Below are positions 1-6,983 of a stretch of 6,983 nucleotides of DNA, piece after piece. The translations under genes and the position numbers were made by a program. Each line of letters begins with the position of its first letter. Positions within the stretch are counted from its first letter, which is position 1. The notes below the pieces were generated by a model. The model searched no databases. It was not told where the DNA came from and saw only the letters and a list, made by a program, of their open reading frames with translations. This DNA comes from Nitrospirales bacterium. GTDB taxonomy: Bacteria > Nitrospirota > Nitrospiria > Nitrospirales > UBA8639. The stretch lies in NCBI GenBank assembly GCA_013817135.1, contig JACDDF010000116.1, positions 1-6,983 of the forward strand. Reading direction: 5' to 3'.

Positions 1-1954
1 ATGGTTTAATCGGGTCGGCGACTCCGATGAGGCCGGCGATCTGATTAGCAATGGCCACAAACATGACGGTTTGCCCGTCGCGGCGCAGGTCCTCGGCCTT
101 CTCCGCTAACGGTCCGAAGGCCTCGGGCTTCACGTGGTACTCTTCCTCCAAGAATTTCCGTGTTCCGAGTGCCATGCTGTGTCCCTGAACGGTTCCGATC
201 ACCCCTTTGCCGGTTTTGGACTGAAAATCCTGAGTCTTCCATAACTCCAGCCCTTTGTCTTTCGCCCCGTTCACAATGGCCGATGCCAGCGGATGTTCGC
301 TGTTGCGTTCCAGGCTGGCGACCAATTGCAGCAGGTCATCCTCCTGCCTATCGGAAAGGGAAACGACCGACATCAGTTTGGGTTTGCCTTCTGTGAGGGT
401 TCCCGTTTTATCGACGACCAGGGTATCCACTTTCTCCAATTGTTCCAGGGCTTCCGCATCTTTCATCAGGACGCCGGCCGTGGCTCCTCGTCCCGTTCCC
501 ACCATAATCGACATGGGGGTGGCGAGGCCCAACGCGCAGGGACAGGCAATAATGAGGACTGCGACCGCATTGACCAGGGCATGAGCCATTCGAGGCTCCG
601 GACCGAAAAAAGCCCAGATCAAGAAGGTGAGTAACGCAACCCCTACGACAAGCGGGACAAAATAGCCGGCGACAAGGTCGGCCATGCGTTGAATGGGCGC
701 CCGGCTGCGTTGGGCTTCGCTCACCATACGAACAATCTGCGCCAGCACGGTATCCCGGCCGACTCGCTCAACTCGCATCACCAAGGTTCCCGTTCCATTG
801 ACGGTTCCCCCGGTGACCTGAGCCTCTGCCTCTTTTTCCACCGGGATCGATTCTCCGGTAATCATGGATTCATCCACGGCACTCTGACCTTCAAGGATGA
901 CTCCGTCGATCGGAATTTTTTCTCCTGGGCGGATACGAAGTTTGTCTCCCGGCTGCACGGCTTCCACGAGGACGTCATCTTCCTCGCCATTTTCGCGAAT
1001 TCGCCGGGCAGTTTTTGGTGCCAGGCCAAGCAAGGCTTTAATGGCGCTTCCTGTTTGGCTGCGAGCCCGTAATTCCAGGACTTGGCCCAATAGCACGAGG
1101 ACGGTAATGACGGCAGCCGCTTCAAAATACACGGCGACTTCTCCACCTTCTCCACGGAAGGAAGCAGGGAAGAGTCCAGGAGCAAGCGTGGCCACGGCGC
1201 TATAGATATAGGCCGTGCCGGTTCCCAAGGCAACCAAGGTAAACATGTTCAGACTGCGGTTGACGAGCGAAGCCAACGCGCGATGGAAGAACGGCCATCC
1301 ACACCATAAGACTACCGGCGTGGCTAATGCCCATTGCACCCATGACATTTCTGAAGGTGACAGGATTTGCTGGACGGGTTTGCCGGGAATCATCTCGGAC
1401 ATGGCCAGGAAAAATACCGGGAAGGCCAGCACGAGGCCAATCCAGAATCGGCGCATCATGTCTTGGAGTTCGGGATTGGCTTCATCCTCAAGTGTTATTT
1501 CCCTCGGTTCGAGGGCCATGCCACATTTGGGACAAGACCCTGGCTGGTCCTGTACCACTTCCGGATGCATGGGGCAGACATATTCCATTTTAGTGGCCTG
1601 TGCGACTGCGATGTCCGGCTCCAGCGCCATGCCACATTTCGGACAAGCCGCCGGTTTGGAAGATTCCACTCCCGGACACATGGGACAGATATATGTGGCG
1701 CCAGGCTTGGAAGGTTCCGCTTCCATCGATTGCTGGTGTTTTCCGGTGAGATAGCCATCCGGATCATGGCTGAACTTGTCCTGGCAACGGGGATTGCAGA
1801 AGTAGTACATGGTGCCCGCATGCTCGAATTTTCCCGCAGCGGTAAGCGGATCCACCATCATGCCGCAGACAGGGTCTTTCACCTGCTCTACTTTGGCCAT
1901 GCTCAGTTCCCGTCGCCGGGGCTTATCTTTGGGGGTATGAGATTCTTGTTCCAT
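1..1954 (-). CDS. copA: Copper/silver-translocating P1B-type ATPase, C-terminus beyond window (partial)
   Basis: This is an inner-membrane heavy-metal pump that couples ATP hydrolysis to export of Cu(I)/Ag(I) from the cytoplasm. The frame is open from ATG 1954 to the window edge (651 residues). A YHS domain covers residues ~27-70 (DPVCGM, then FCNPRC). Two heavy-metal-binding domains follow at ~88-113 and ~125-150, each ending [10 protein letters not shown]. Membrane segments are near 170-186, 205-223, 237-256, 273-292, 432-450 and 462-486. The actuator TGES is at 366-369. The metal-site CPC (471-473, in [11 protein letters not shown]) is the P1B signature typical of Cu/Ag pumps. The phosphorylation motif DKTGT is at 515-519 (Asp515), the nucleotide-domain HP at 554-555 and a GKG motif at 582-584. 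The reading ends in GVADPIKP, so the GDGxNDAP hinge and the last two membrane segments are missing only because the window stops. No classical HMA (GMTCxxC) domain is present. ATG 1954 is preferred because AAGGA lies 8 nt upstream; Met19 (1900) is an alternative. Metal specificity (Cu versus Ag) is inferred. Confidence 0.95.
   Translation of the reverse strand, partial: MEQESHTPKDKPRRRELSMAKVEQVKDPVCGMMVDPLTAAGKFEHAGTMYYFCNPRCQDKFSHDPDGYLTGKHQQSMEAEPSKPGATYICPMCPGVESSKPAACPKCGMALEPDIAVAQATKMEYVCPMHPEVVQDQPGSCPKCGMALEPREITLEDEANPELQDMMRRFWIGLVLAFPVFFLAMSEMIPGKPVQQILSPSEMSWVQWALATPVVLWCGWPFFHRALASLVNRSLNMFTLVALGTGTAYIYSAVATLAPGLFPASFRGEGGEVAVYFEAAAVITVLVLLGQVLELRARSQTGSAIKALLGLAPKTARRIRENGEEDDVLVEAVQPGDKLRIRPGEKIPIDGVILEGQSAVDESMITGESIPVEKEAEAQVTGGTVNGTGTLVMRVERVGRDTVLAQIVRMVSEAQRSRAPIQRMADLVAGYFVPLVVGVALLTFLIWAFFGPEPRMAHALVNAVAVLIIACPCALGLATPMSIMVGTGRGATAGVLMKDAEALEQLEKVDTLVVDKTGTLTEGKPKLMSVVSLSDRQEDDLLQLVASLERNSEHPLASAIVNGAKDKGLELWKTQDFQSKTGKGVIGTVQGHSMALGTRKFLEEEYHVKPEAFGPLAEKAEDLRRDGQTVMFVAIANQIAGLIGVADPIKP
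1505..1693 (-). repeat. Tandem duplication of heavy-metal-binding domain (111-bp period)
   Basis: Two copies of a short Cys-rich module lie head to tail inside the ATPase gene, at 1616-1693 (residues 88-113) and 1505-1582 (residues 125-150). The period is exactly 111 bp, or 37 codons. The DNA is still very similar: 1515-1536 and 1626-1647 differ at one base of 22. The copy nearer the membrane has the family consensus YVCPMHPEV...[10 protein letters not shown]. The outer copy reads YICPMCPGV, replacing the usual His of CPMHP with Cys, but keeps [10 protein letters not shown]. The likely origin is an in-gene duplication followed by divergence of the outer copy. Confidence 0.85.
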
Positions 1955-2170
1955 TGTTATGGTCCTTGTAATCAACAGAAGAAAGTAAAAAAGGTATCCG
2001 GCCCGAGGTGGAAATTCTCAGTGGCATAAGATATGGCCCTTCGGTTCGGTCGGCGCTATAAAGATGAACTCGTTGATCCAGTATAGTGAAATACCTCTGT
2101 CCTGGGGAAGCCAACCCGAATTTCGGGCCACAGAAATAGGCAACAGTTTTTCCACCAGCCCTAGTGCCGT
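1955..2170 (-). other. Putative long 5' leader of the ATPase gene
   Basis: If the promoter at 2178-2206 is used, the ATPase mRNA starts near 2170 and has a leader of about 215 nt. The region contains a 13-bp odd-centred palindrome at 2115-2127 (CCCGAA, T, TTCGGG). It also has a weaker leftward -10-like TATACT (2080-2085) with no good -35, which could give a shorter leader. I see no known riboswitch or intrinsic terminator. One frame reads through a GKTVAYFCGPKF peptide that loosely resembles a YHS motif (see findings). Confidence 0.35.
1963..1967 (-). promoter_or_regulatory. Ribosome binding site of the P1B ATPase gene
   Basis: The minus strand reads AAGGA here, 8 nt before ATG 1954. This spacing supports the 1954 start over the internal ATG at 1900, whose upstream sequence has only a weak GGGA. 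Confidence 0.7.
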
Positions 2171-2173
2171 CAC

Positions 2174-2201
2174 CTGACCTATATCCATACATGGATATAG
2201 T
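2174..2201 (+). promoter_or_regulatory. Possible rightward promoter overlapping the operator
   Basis: On the plus strand, CTGACC (2174-2179, 4 of 6 to -35) is followed by 16 bp and TATAGT (2196-2201, 5 of 6 to -10). The predicted start is near 2208, which would leave about 245 nt before TTG 2454. Part of the resemblance follows automatically from the symmetry of the palindrome (CTATAT and ATATAG), so this is weaker than the leftward promoter. Confidence 0.3.
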
Positions 2202-2206
2202 GTTAA
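2178..2206 (-). promoter_or_regulatory. Leftward sigma70-type promoter driving the P1B ATPase
   Basis: On the minus strand, -35 TTAACA (2206-2201, 5 of 6 matches to TTGACA) is followed by a 17-bp spacer and -10 TATAGG (2183-2178, 4 of 6). The predicted start is near 2170. The 17-bp spacer is normal. MerR-type promoters (CueR, MerR) have 19-20 bp, so a classical repressor is more likely than CueR-style activation. The palindrome at 2179-2200 fills the spacer and touches the -10. Confidence 0.5.
2179..2200. promoter_or_regulatory. Perfect 10+10 bp inverted repeat, probable operator
   Basis: Arms CTATATCCAT (2179-2188) and ATGGATATAG (2191-2200) are exact reverse complements separated by AC. 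The site lies between the -35 and -10 of the leftward promoter and overlaps both elements of a possible rightward promoter. A dimeric repressor bound here would block RNA polymerase. It does not match the CueR site (ACCTTCC...GGAAGGT type), the CopY cop box (TACAnnTGTA) or a G/C-tract CsoR site, so the regulator family is unknown. An ArsR- or TetR-type winged-helix or HTH dimer is a guess. Confidence 0.55.
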
Positions 2207-2453
2207 TATGGCTTAAGCTGACAGGAGCGTGAGTCTAAAGATTTAGCAATCCGCAGTCGAACGGCTTGAGACTTGTGCGGGGCTCAATCAACTTTGAGCA
2301 AGCGCTAAACCTTTGGCCTTGAGTTCCAGCAAAAAGCTGTGCTCCCGCACTGTCCGTTTTTTCCCTGTAAATCTCAATCCCAGCCAAGACAATGTAAAAA
2401 ATAGCCATCGACAGGTCACTGGCTGACGTGCTGAAAGCACGGAGCATGACATT
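2207..2453. other. Intergenic stretch upstream of the glucan synthase
   Basis: I see no confident gene here. Short inverted repeats are present: CTAAA/TTTAG at 2235-2246, GCTCAA/TTGAGC at 2282-2299 with a 6-nt loop, and CGTGCT-gaa-AGCACG at 2427-2441. The last is a tight 6-bp hairpin just before the GGAG (2441-2444) that may serve TTG 2454. None has a U-tract of terminator type. A minus-strand open frame of 54 codons occupies 2288-2452 and is listed separately. Confidence 0.4.
2288..2452 (-). CDS. Possible small hypothetical protein (54 aa), doubtful
   Basis: An ATG at 2452 opens a 54-codon frame that stops with TGA at 2290-2288. The predicted peptide has a hydrophobic stretch (WLFFTLSWLGLRF) followed by a basic patch (TGKKRTVREH) and a tail that looks helical (LLELKAKGLALAQ). 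This composition would fit a tiny membrane-associated protein. I do not recognise a family. No Shine-Dalgarno sequence precedes the ATG, and it lies divergently against the possible TTG 2454 start of the glucan synthase. A second frame on the same strand (2235-2471) overlaps it and has less protein-like composition. It could equally be chance or the remnant of an older gene. Confidence 0.2.
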   Translation of the reverse strand: MSCSVLSARQPVTCRWLFFTLSWLGLRFTGKKRTVREHSFLLELKAKGLALAQS

Positions 2454-5400
2454 TTGGCAAACACAGGTCATAAGGCCGGTACTGCGCGGACGACCCTAAG
2501 TCCGAGCGAGGAGAATGTCATCGTCATTAAAATTTTCGGAAAAAAATTCGGATTTTCATTACCCGCACAGAATGCGTTGCGTGACCCCGGGGATACAGAG
2601 TTGCTGCGCTCGGAGCTGTTCAGCATCGAACAATTGAAACGTCATGCGGTCACGCTAACTGGTCAGCATAAAATCGATCCGCACCCTGGGCCGGACAGGT
2701 TATTGCCGCGGCTGGCGGACAATGAACGCGTGCTGCTGGCGGCGTATGACCTGGTGACAGCCGCAGTGACGCCCGGACAACGGATCGTCCCGGCAGAGGC
2801 ATGGTTGCTTGATAATTTTTATCTTATCGAGCAGCAGATCGTTCTGGCACGTCGGCATCTGCCGCGAGGATACAGCCGGCAGTTGCCGCGACTGGCTGAT
2901 GGACCGTCAGCCGGTTTTCCCAGAATCTATGACCTGGCGTTGGAGTTGATTTCTCATATGGACGGTCGTGTCGACAGCGACAATGCCACCCATATCGTCG
3001 CCGCATACCAGACCGTTGAACCGTTAAAACTGGGCGAACTGTGGGCATTCCCGATTATGCTCCAGTTGGCGCTTTTGGAAAATCTTCGTCGCGTGGGGTT
3101 ACGTATTGCCCGTCGGCGCGAGGAGCGCGACGCGGCTATCAGTTGGGCAGACCGCATGCATGCGATGGCTGTAAAAGAACCGAAACAGCTTGTTCAGTTG
3201 CTCGCCGAGTTCGCCAATGCCGATGTGCCGTTGACCGCACCGTTTGTGGAGGAATTTTACGCAAGACTCCAGGCTCAGGGGCCGCCTATGGCGTTCATTC
3301 AAACCTGGGTCGAACACAAACTTCTCGAACAAGGGGTGACGGCAACACAGTTGTCGGAGGCGGCAGGCCGAACGGCCGCGACCAATCAGATCTCCATCGC
3401 CAACAGTATCGGGAGTCTGCGTTTCATCGGAGCCATGGACTGGAAGAATTACGTCGAGTCGCTCAGTGTCGTCGAACAGACATTGTGTGAGGACCCGACG
3501 GGAATGTACACCAACCAGGATTTCGCGACCCGCGACCGGTATCGGCATGTCATCGAAGATGTGGCGAGAGGCAGTTCGTGCAGTGAATTGGATGTAGCAC
3601 GCCAAGCCATTGTGCTTGCGCAGACTGCTGCAGAGCGAATGGGTTCCAACGACCGTGCTTCTCATGTCGGATATTACCTGATCGATCACGGACGCGACAT
3701 ACTGGAGCGTGGGGTGAACTGCCGTGTGTCGTGGAAATTGCGGGTCATCCGGGCGAGTCGGCCTTTTCGCCTGACCCTGTATCTCGGACCCATCCTATTG
3801 CTCACTGCCCTGGCGACATCGGTCGTGCTGTTCTCTTTCGATGGGTTCGGGCCGGATGATTGGCGGTTCTGGTTTTTGGGGATAACCGGGATGATGGGTG
3901 TCTCGGCGCTGGCCGTCTCGCTGGTGAATCTGGTGGTCACGCTGACCTTGGCGCCTCGGGCGTTACCACGCTTGGATTTCTCAGGGCGTATTCCATCCGT
4001 TCACCGCACGATGGTTGTTGTTCCCACCTTGCTGAGCAGGTCCCAAGAGATTGATGATCTTCTCGAAGCTCTGGAGATCCGATATCTGGGGAATCGCGAT
4101 CCCAATCTTTTCTTTGCCTTGCTGACGGATTTTCGTGACGCGCCTGAGCGCATGCTGCCGGATGATGACGCCTTGCTCGCCAGGGCTTCCGCAGGTGTCC
4201 AGGCGCTCAATGAGACCTACCGCGAGGACCGCCCGTGCATCTTCTATCTGTTTCACCGGCTTCGGATGTGGAATCCACACGAAAAGGTGTGGATGGGGTA
4301 TGAGCGCAAACGCGGCAAGCTGGAGCAGTTCAATGCTGTGCTGCGGGGAGAGGGGCAAACGGCATTCTCGGATATTGTCGGTGATCCATCCCTCCTCAGT
4401 TCAATCAAATATGTCATCACGTTGGATACCGATACGCAACTACCCCGTGACACGGCACGTACCTTGATCGGCAACATGGCTCATCCTCTCAATCGGCCGG
4501 TATACGATCCCGACAAGGGACGTATCGTCGAAGGCTACGCCATCCTTCAACCCCGCACGTCAATCAGCCTGATCAGTGCCGGTCAGTCACGGTTTACGAA
4601 ACTGTTCGCAGGTGAATCAGGCGTCGATCCCTATACGCGCGAGGTCTCGGATGTGTATCAGGATATTTTCGGGGAGGGGTCGTTCATCGGCAAAGGCATT
4701 TACGATGTGGATGCGTTTCGCCAGGCCGTCGATGGACGCTTTCCGGAGAACCTCATTCTCAGTCATGACTTGCTGGAAAGCGGGTATGCACGTTCAGCAC
4801 TGGTAACCGATGTCGATATCATTGAAGAACATCCGGCCAGTTACGCCATAGAGGCTAGCCGGCGACATCGGTGGATACGCGGTGACTGGCAGCTTGCCGG
4901 CTGGCTGTTCCCGCATGTGCCTGGACCGCCATGGCCTAATGGATCGAAGGCGCAACGGCCACCGAACCCGCTTACAGCCTTGTCGGTGTGGAAAATATTT
5001 GACAATCTTCGACGCAGCCTCGGGTCCCCGTCACTGCTGGCCTTGCTGGTAGGGGGTTGGCTGTTTGGTCCGGGATCGGCATGGGTCTGGACTCTGCTGG
5101 TCGGTGGGGTGGTGTTTTTGCCCATCGTGCTCGGAGCCATGATCGATTTCATCCGTAAACCTGAAGAGCGGGATTGGCTGGTGCACCTCATCCTCAAAAG
5201 CAAATCCACAGGCCACCCGTTCATGCTCGCGGTGCTCACAGTGGTCTTGTTGCCCTACGAGACGCTGATTAGCCTGAATGCGATTCTGCGCTCGGGCGTG
5301 CGGATGCTGTTCACGAGACGGGGATTGTTACTCTGGCATATGCGATCCTATGTCCGTCGCAATGCGCGACGGACATTGCTTGATTTTTTTATGGAGATGT

Positions 5401-6983
5401 GGATCGGGCCTGCTCTGGCGGTGGTCCTGATCTTTGCATTAGGGGTCAGCCGCCCGGAGGAGTGGGTTTTCTGTGCGCCCGTTTTGTTGCTTTGGCTGGG
5501 GTCGCCCATCGTCGGCTGGTGGATCAGTCTGCCCCTTGTGGTTCCCGTACCGGACTTGACCGTTGAGCAACGGGCCTTCCTTCGGGCCTCGGCTCGGCGA
5601 ACGTGGCGTTTCTTCGCGAAGTTCGTCAGTCCGGAGGACAACTGGCTGCCACCCGATAATTTTCAGGAATATCCTTCTGCGGGTATTGCCTCCCGCACCT
5701 CGCCGACCAACATCGGCATGTCGCTACTGGCGAACTTGTCTGCCTACGATTTCGGGTACCTTTCCGCCGGAGAATTTCTGCGGCGCACGGATCAGACCTT
5801 GGCGACGATGGAAAAGCTGGAACGCTACCGCGGCCATTTATATAACTGGTACGACACACGCACGCTGAAACCGCTTCGTCCGCTCTACGTCTCGTCGGTG
5901 GACAGCGGAAACCTGGCCGGCAGTTTACTTACCTTGCAAGCGGGTTTGGCGGAGTTGAAGGATCAGCCGGTGTTGTCCTCGTGCCCGTTTCGAGGGATGC
6001 AGGACACCTTGCAGGTCCTTGCCGAACACGTGCCCTCCAGACCACCCCCGGACCTTTCGAAGAAGATCAAGGCTCTTCAGGACAATCTTCATACACTCAC
6101 ATTGAACGGGGAGCCACAGACACTGGCGGCCGCCGATCGGCTGCTGGAAGAGATTCACCGCACTGCCGTGGACCTGGTGGCCTGGCTCCCGGCGGATAGC
6201 GATATCGATGGCGAACTGTATCAGTGGGCGCAGGCATTCGATCAGCAATCCTGCGCACTGCGAGATGACCTGAAATGGTTGGTGCCCGAGCCCCGGCACT
6301 TCACCAACATCCCGACACTGGCGGAATTGGCCAGAAAGCCGGTCGTGGGCACGGAAGGGCTGTCTTCAACCGGGGTGGGCGTATCCCCGCATACGAGCGC
6401 AGTGGAGCGGATCAGAATCATCGACGATTTGGTGAATCGTTGTCGCGAATTGGCGGTGATGGACTTTGAATTTCTCTATGATACCTCCTGCGGCTTGCTG
6501 ACCATCGGATACGATGTGGGAGAACGGCGCCGTGATCCGTCCTGTTACGATTTGCTGGCCTCAGAAGCACGCCTGGCAAGTTTTCTGCTTATCGCGCAAG
6601 GACAGGTCCCGCAAAAGCATTGGTTCTCACTCGGTCGCCAGCTGACCAGTTATGGCGGCGCCGTGAGTTTAATTTCGTGGAGCGGCTCGATGTTCGAGTA
6701 TCTCATGCCGCAACTGATCATGCCGAGTTACCAGAACACCTTGTTGGAGCAGACTTGCAAGGCCGCGGTGTCGCGCCAGATCGAATACGGTCGACAACGC
6801 GCGGTGCCCTGGGGCATCTCCGAGTCCTGCTATAACGCCACCGATATGCACCACGTCTATCAATATCGGGCGTTTGGCGTCCCCGGGCTGGGCTTTAAGC
6901 GGGGGCTGGGAGACGACCTGGTCATCGCGCCTTACGCCAGCGCGTTGGCGCTCACGGTGATGCCGCGAGAAGCCTGTCGCAAC
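2454..6983 (+). CDS. Cyclic beta-1,2-glucan synthase (NdvB/ChvB family), C-terminus beyond window (partial)
   Basis: This large inner-membrane enzyme builds beta-1,2-glucan from UDP-glucose and closes it into a ring for export to the periplasm. Numbered from TTG 2454, 1,510 codons are present, against roughly 2,800 residues for full-length homologues. The conserved N-terminal ELFSIEQL is at ~54-61. Two membrane segments lie at ~438-465 and ~470-500. The GT84 core has KYVITLDTDTQLPRDTA with the DTD metal/UDP site at 658-660, SHDLLESGY at ~770 and the RRHRWIRGDWQ acceptor-type motif at 803-813. Further membrane segments follow (5025-5153, 5220-5312, 5385-5445, 5457-5552). Next comes the soluble region beginning NWLPPDNFQEYP and the glycoamylase-like domain (~1336 onward: YDLLASEARLASF, SWSGSMFEYLMP, VPWGISESCYN, AFGVPGLGFKRGL). 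In this family the domain is linked to transglycosylation and cyclisation; the GH94 phosphorylase-like part should follow. The frame has no internal stop. The start is uncertain: TTG 2454 has GGAG 9 nt upstream, TTG 2577 has no visible RBS, and ATG 2515 is out of frame. Confidence 0.93.
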   Translation, partial: MANTGHKAGTARTTLSPSEENVIVIKIFGKKFGFSLPAQNALRDPGDTELLRSELFSIEQLKRHAVTLTGQHKIDPHPGPDRLLPRLADNERVLLAAYDLVTAAVTPGQRIVPAEAWLLDNFYLIEQQIVLARRHLPRGYSRQLPRLADGPSAGFPRIYDLALELISHMDGRVDSDNATHIVAAYQTVEPLKLGELWAFPIMLQLALLENLRRVGLRIARRREERDAAISWADRMHAMAVKEPKQLVQLLAEFANADVPLTAPFVEEFYARLQAQGPPMAFIQTWVEHKLLEQGVTATQLSEAAGRTAATNQISIANSIGSLRFIGAMDWKNYVESLSVVEQTLCEDPTGMYTNQDFATRDRYRHVIEDVARGSSCSELDVARQAIVLAQTAAERMGSNDRASHVGYYLIDHGRDILERGVNCRVSWKLRVIRASRPFRLTLYLGPILLLTALATSVVLFSFDGFGPDDWRFWFLGITGMMGVSALAVSLVNLVVTLTLAPRALPRLDFSGRIPSVHRTMVVVPTLLSRSQEIDDLLEALEIRYLGNRDPNLFFALLTDFRDAPERMLPDDDALLARASAGVQALNETYREDRPCIFYLFHRLRMWNPHEKVWMGYERKRGKLEQFNAVLRGEGQTAFSDIVGDPSLLSSIKYVITLDTDTQLPRDTARTLIGNMAHPLNRPVYDPDKGRIVEGYAILQPRTSISLISAGQSRFTKLFAGESGVDPYTREVSDVYQDIFGEGSFIGKGIYDVDAFRQAVDGRFPENLILSHDLLESGYARSALVTDVDIIEEHPASYAIEASRRHRWIRGDWQLAGWLFPHVPGPPWPNGSKAQRPPNPLTALSVWKIFDNLRRSLGSPSLLALLVGGWLFGPGSAWVWTLLVGGVVFLPIVLGAMIDFIRKPEERDWLVHLILKSKSTGHPFMLAVLTVVLLPYETLISLNAILRSGVRMLFTRRGLLLWHMRSYVRRNARRTLLDFFMEMWIGPALAVVLIFALGVSRPEEWVFCAPVLLLWLGSPIVGWWISLPLVVPVPDLTVEQRAFLRASARRTWRFFAKFVSPEDNWLPPDNFQEYPSAGIASRTSPTNIGMSLLANLSAYDFGYLSAGEFLRRTDQTLATMEKLERYRGHLYNWYDTRTLKPLRPLYVSSVDSGNLAGSLLTLQAGLAELKDQPVLSSCPFRGMQDTLQVLAEHVPSRPPPDLSKKIKALQDNLHTLTLNGEPQTLAAADRLLEEIHRTAVDLVAWLPADSDIDGELYQWAQAFDQQSCALRDDLKWLVPEPRHFTNIPTLAELARKPVVGTEGLSSTGVGVSPHTSAVERIRIIDDLVNRCRELAVMDFEFLYDTSCGLLTIGYDVGERRRDPSCYDLLASEARLASFLLIAQGQVPQKHWFSLGRQLTSYGGAVSLISWSGSMFEYLMPQLIMPSYQNTLLEQTCKAAVSRQIEYGRQRAVPWGISESCYNATDMHHVYQYRAFGVPGLGFKRGLGDDLVIAPYASALALTVMPREACRN
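2508..2546 (+). other. Out-of-frame ATG with A7 run near the glucan synthase start
   Basis: ATG 2515 follows GAGGAG (2508-2513) with only one base between, which is closer than usual. It opens a frame (MSSSLKFSEK...) one step away from the glucan synthase frame and ends at a TGA soon after 2630. At 2540-2546 it crosses seven A's, read as GAA AAA AAT, which fits the X XXY YYZ pattern. A -1 slip, or one extra A, would join it to the main frame as MSSSLKFSEK followed by FGFSLPAQN. Whether this is slippage, a sequence error or coincidence cannot be told from one sequence. Confidence 0.35.
5350..5390 (+). repeat. Perfect 11-bp hairpin with downstream T7 run inside the glucan synthase gene
   Basis: Arms ATGTCCGTCGC (5350-5360) and GCGACGGACAT (5366-5376) are exact reverse complements around the 5-nt loop AATGC. 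Seven T's follow at 5384-5390, 7 nt after the stem. The coding frame passes straight through as RSYVRRNARRTLLDFF, a basic loop leading into a membrane segment. The T-run is further from the stem than in a normal intrinsic terminator, so full termination is unlikely. Pausing or an mRNA structure is possible. Confidence 0.6.

Noticed and set aside
1215..2029. Plus-strand open frames of 179 and 220 codons across the ATPase region
   Set aside because: They are antisense to a frame with continuous P1B ATPase motifs and have compositions typical of shadow frames.
2115..2127. CCCGAA/TTCGGG palindrome as an RNA hairpin or terminator
   Set aside because: The loop would be one base and no T-run follows on either strand; at most it is a short DNA-binding site.
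2178..2206. CueR/MerR-type copper-activated promoter
   Set aside because: The spacer is 17 bp, not 19-20 bp, and the arm sequence does not resemble the CueR consensus.
1955..2453. Mobile element, tRNA or CRISPR remnant in the intergenic region
   Set aside because: I see no terminal inverted repeats with target duplication, no cloverleaf or TTCRANNC-type box, and no regularly spaced direct repeats.
2235..2471. Minus-strand 78-codon frame overlapping the 54-codon frame
   Set aside because: It has no RBS, no recognisable motif and a composition less protein-like than the overlapping frame at 2288-2452.
2446..2499. ATG 2446 directly after GGAG opening a 17-codon leader-peptide-like frame
   Set aside because: The GGAG is only one base from the ATG, the peptide shows no attenuation pattern, and the same GGAG fits TTG 2454 better.
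3099..3689. Minus-strand open frame of 196 codons inside the glucan synthase
   Set aside because: It is antisense to the uninterrupted glucan synthase frame, has no recognisable motif and no RBS context; the opposite strand explains the sequence.

Overview
This 6,983-base window holds two large genes that point away from each other, and the window edges truncate both. On the left (minus strand, 1-1954) is the N-terminal 651 residues of a copper/silver-type P1B ATPase. Its N-terminus carries a YHS domain and two tandem heavy-metal-binding domains. On the right (plus strand, about 2454-6983) is the N-terminal ~1,500 residues of a cyclic beta-1,2-glucan synthase (NdvB/ChvB family). It contains the GT84 glycosyltransferase core, several membrane segments and the glycoamylase-like (GH144/GH189-related) domain. 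The GH94 part expected at its C-terminus lies beyond the window.

The ~500 bp between them has no confidently identified gene. Its clearest element is a perfect 10+10 bp inverted repeat at 2179-2200. The repeat sits inside a good leftward promoter (TTAACA, 17 bp, TATAGG) and overlaps a weaker rightward promoter (CTGACC, 16 bp, TATAGT). This looks like a repressor operator for the ATPase gene and perhaps for both divergent transcripts. The regulator is not in the window.

The start of the glucan synthase is unsettled. The open frame has no early ATG. The only well-placed ATG (2515) is one frame off, and an A7 slippery run (2540-2546) lies where a -1 shift would join the two frames. The alternative is a TTG start at 2454.

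The organism looks like a Gram-negative bacterium with moderately high GC. Cyclic glucan synthases are known from Alphaproteobacteria and scattered other phyla, including some environmental lineages such as Nitrospirota. I cannot assign a taxon from this window. The two genes have no obvious shared pathway: one is metal efflux at the inner membrane, the other makes a periplasmic or envelope glucan. I see no mobile element, CRISPR array, tRNA or rRNA. I do not see a clearly new multi-gene system. The most unusual points are the glucan synthase start, the shared operator, the duplicated metal-binding module and a strong hairpin plus T-run inside the glucan synthase gene.
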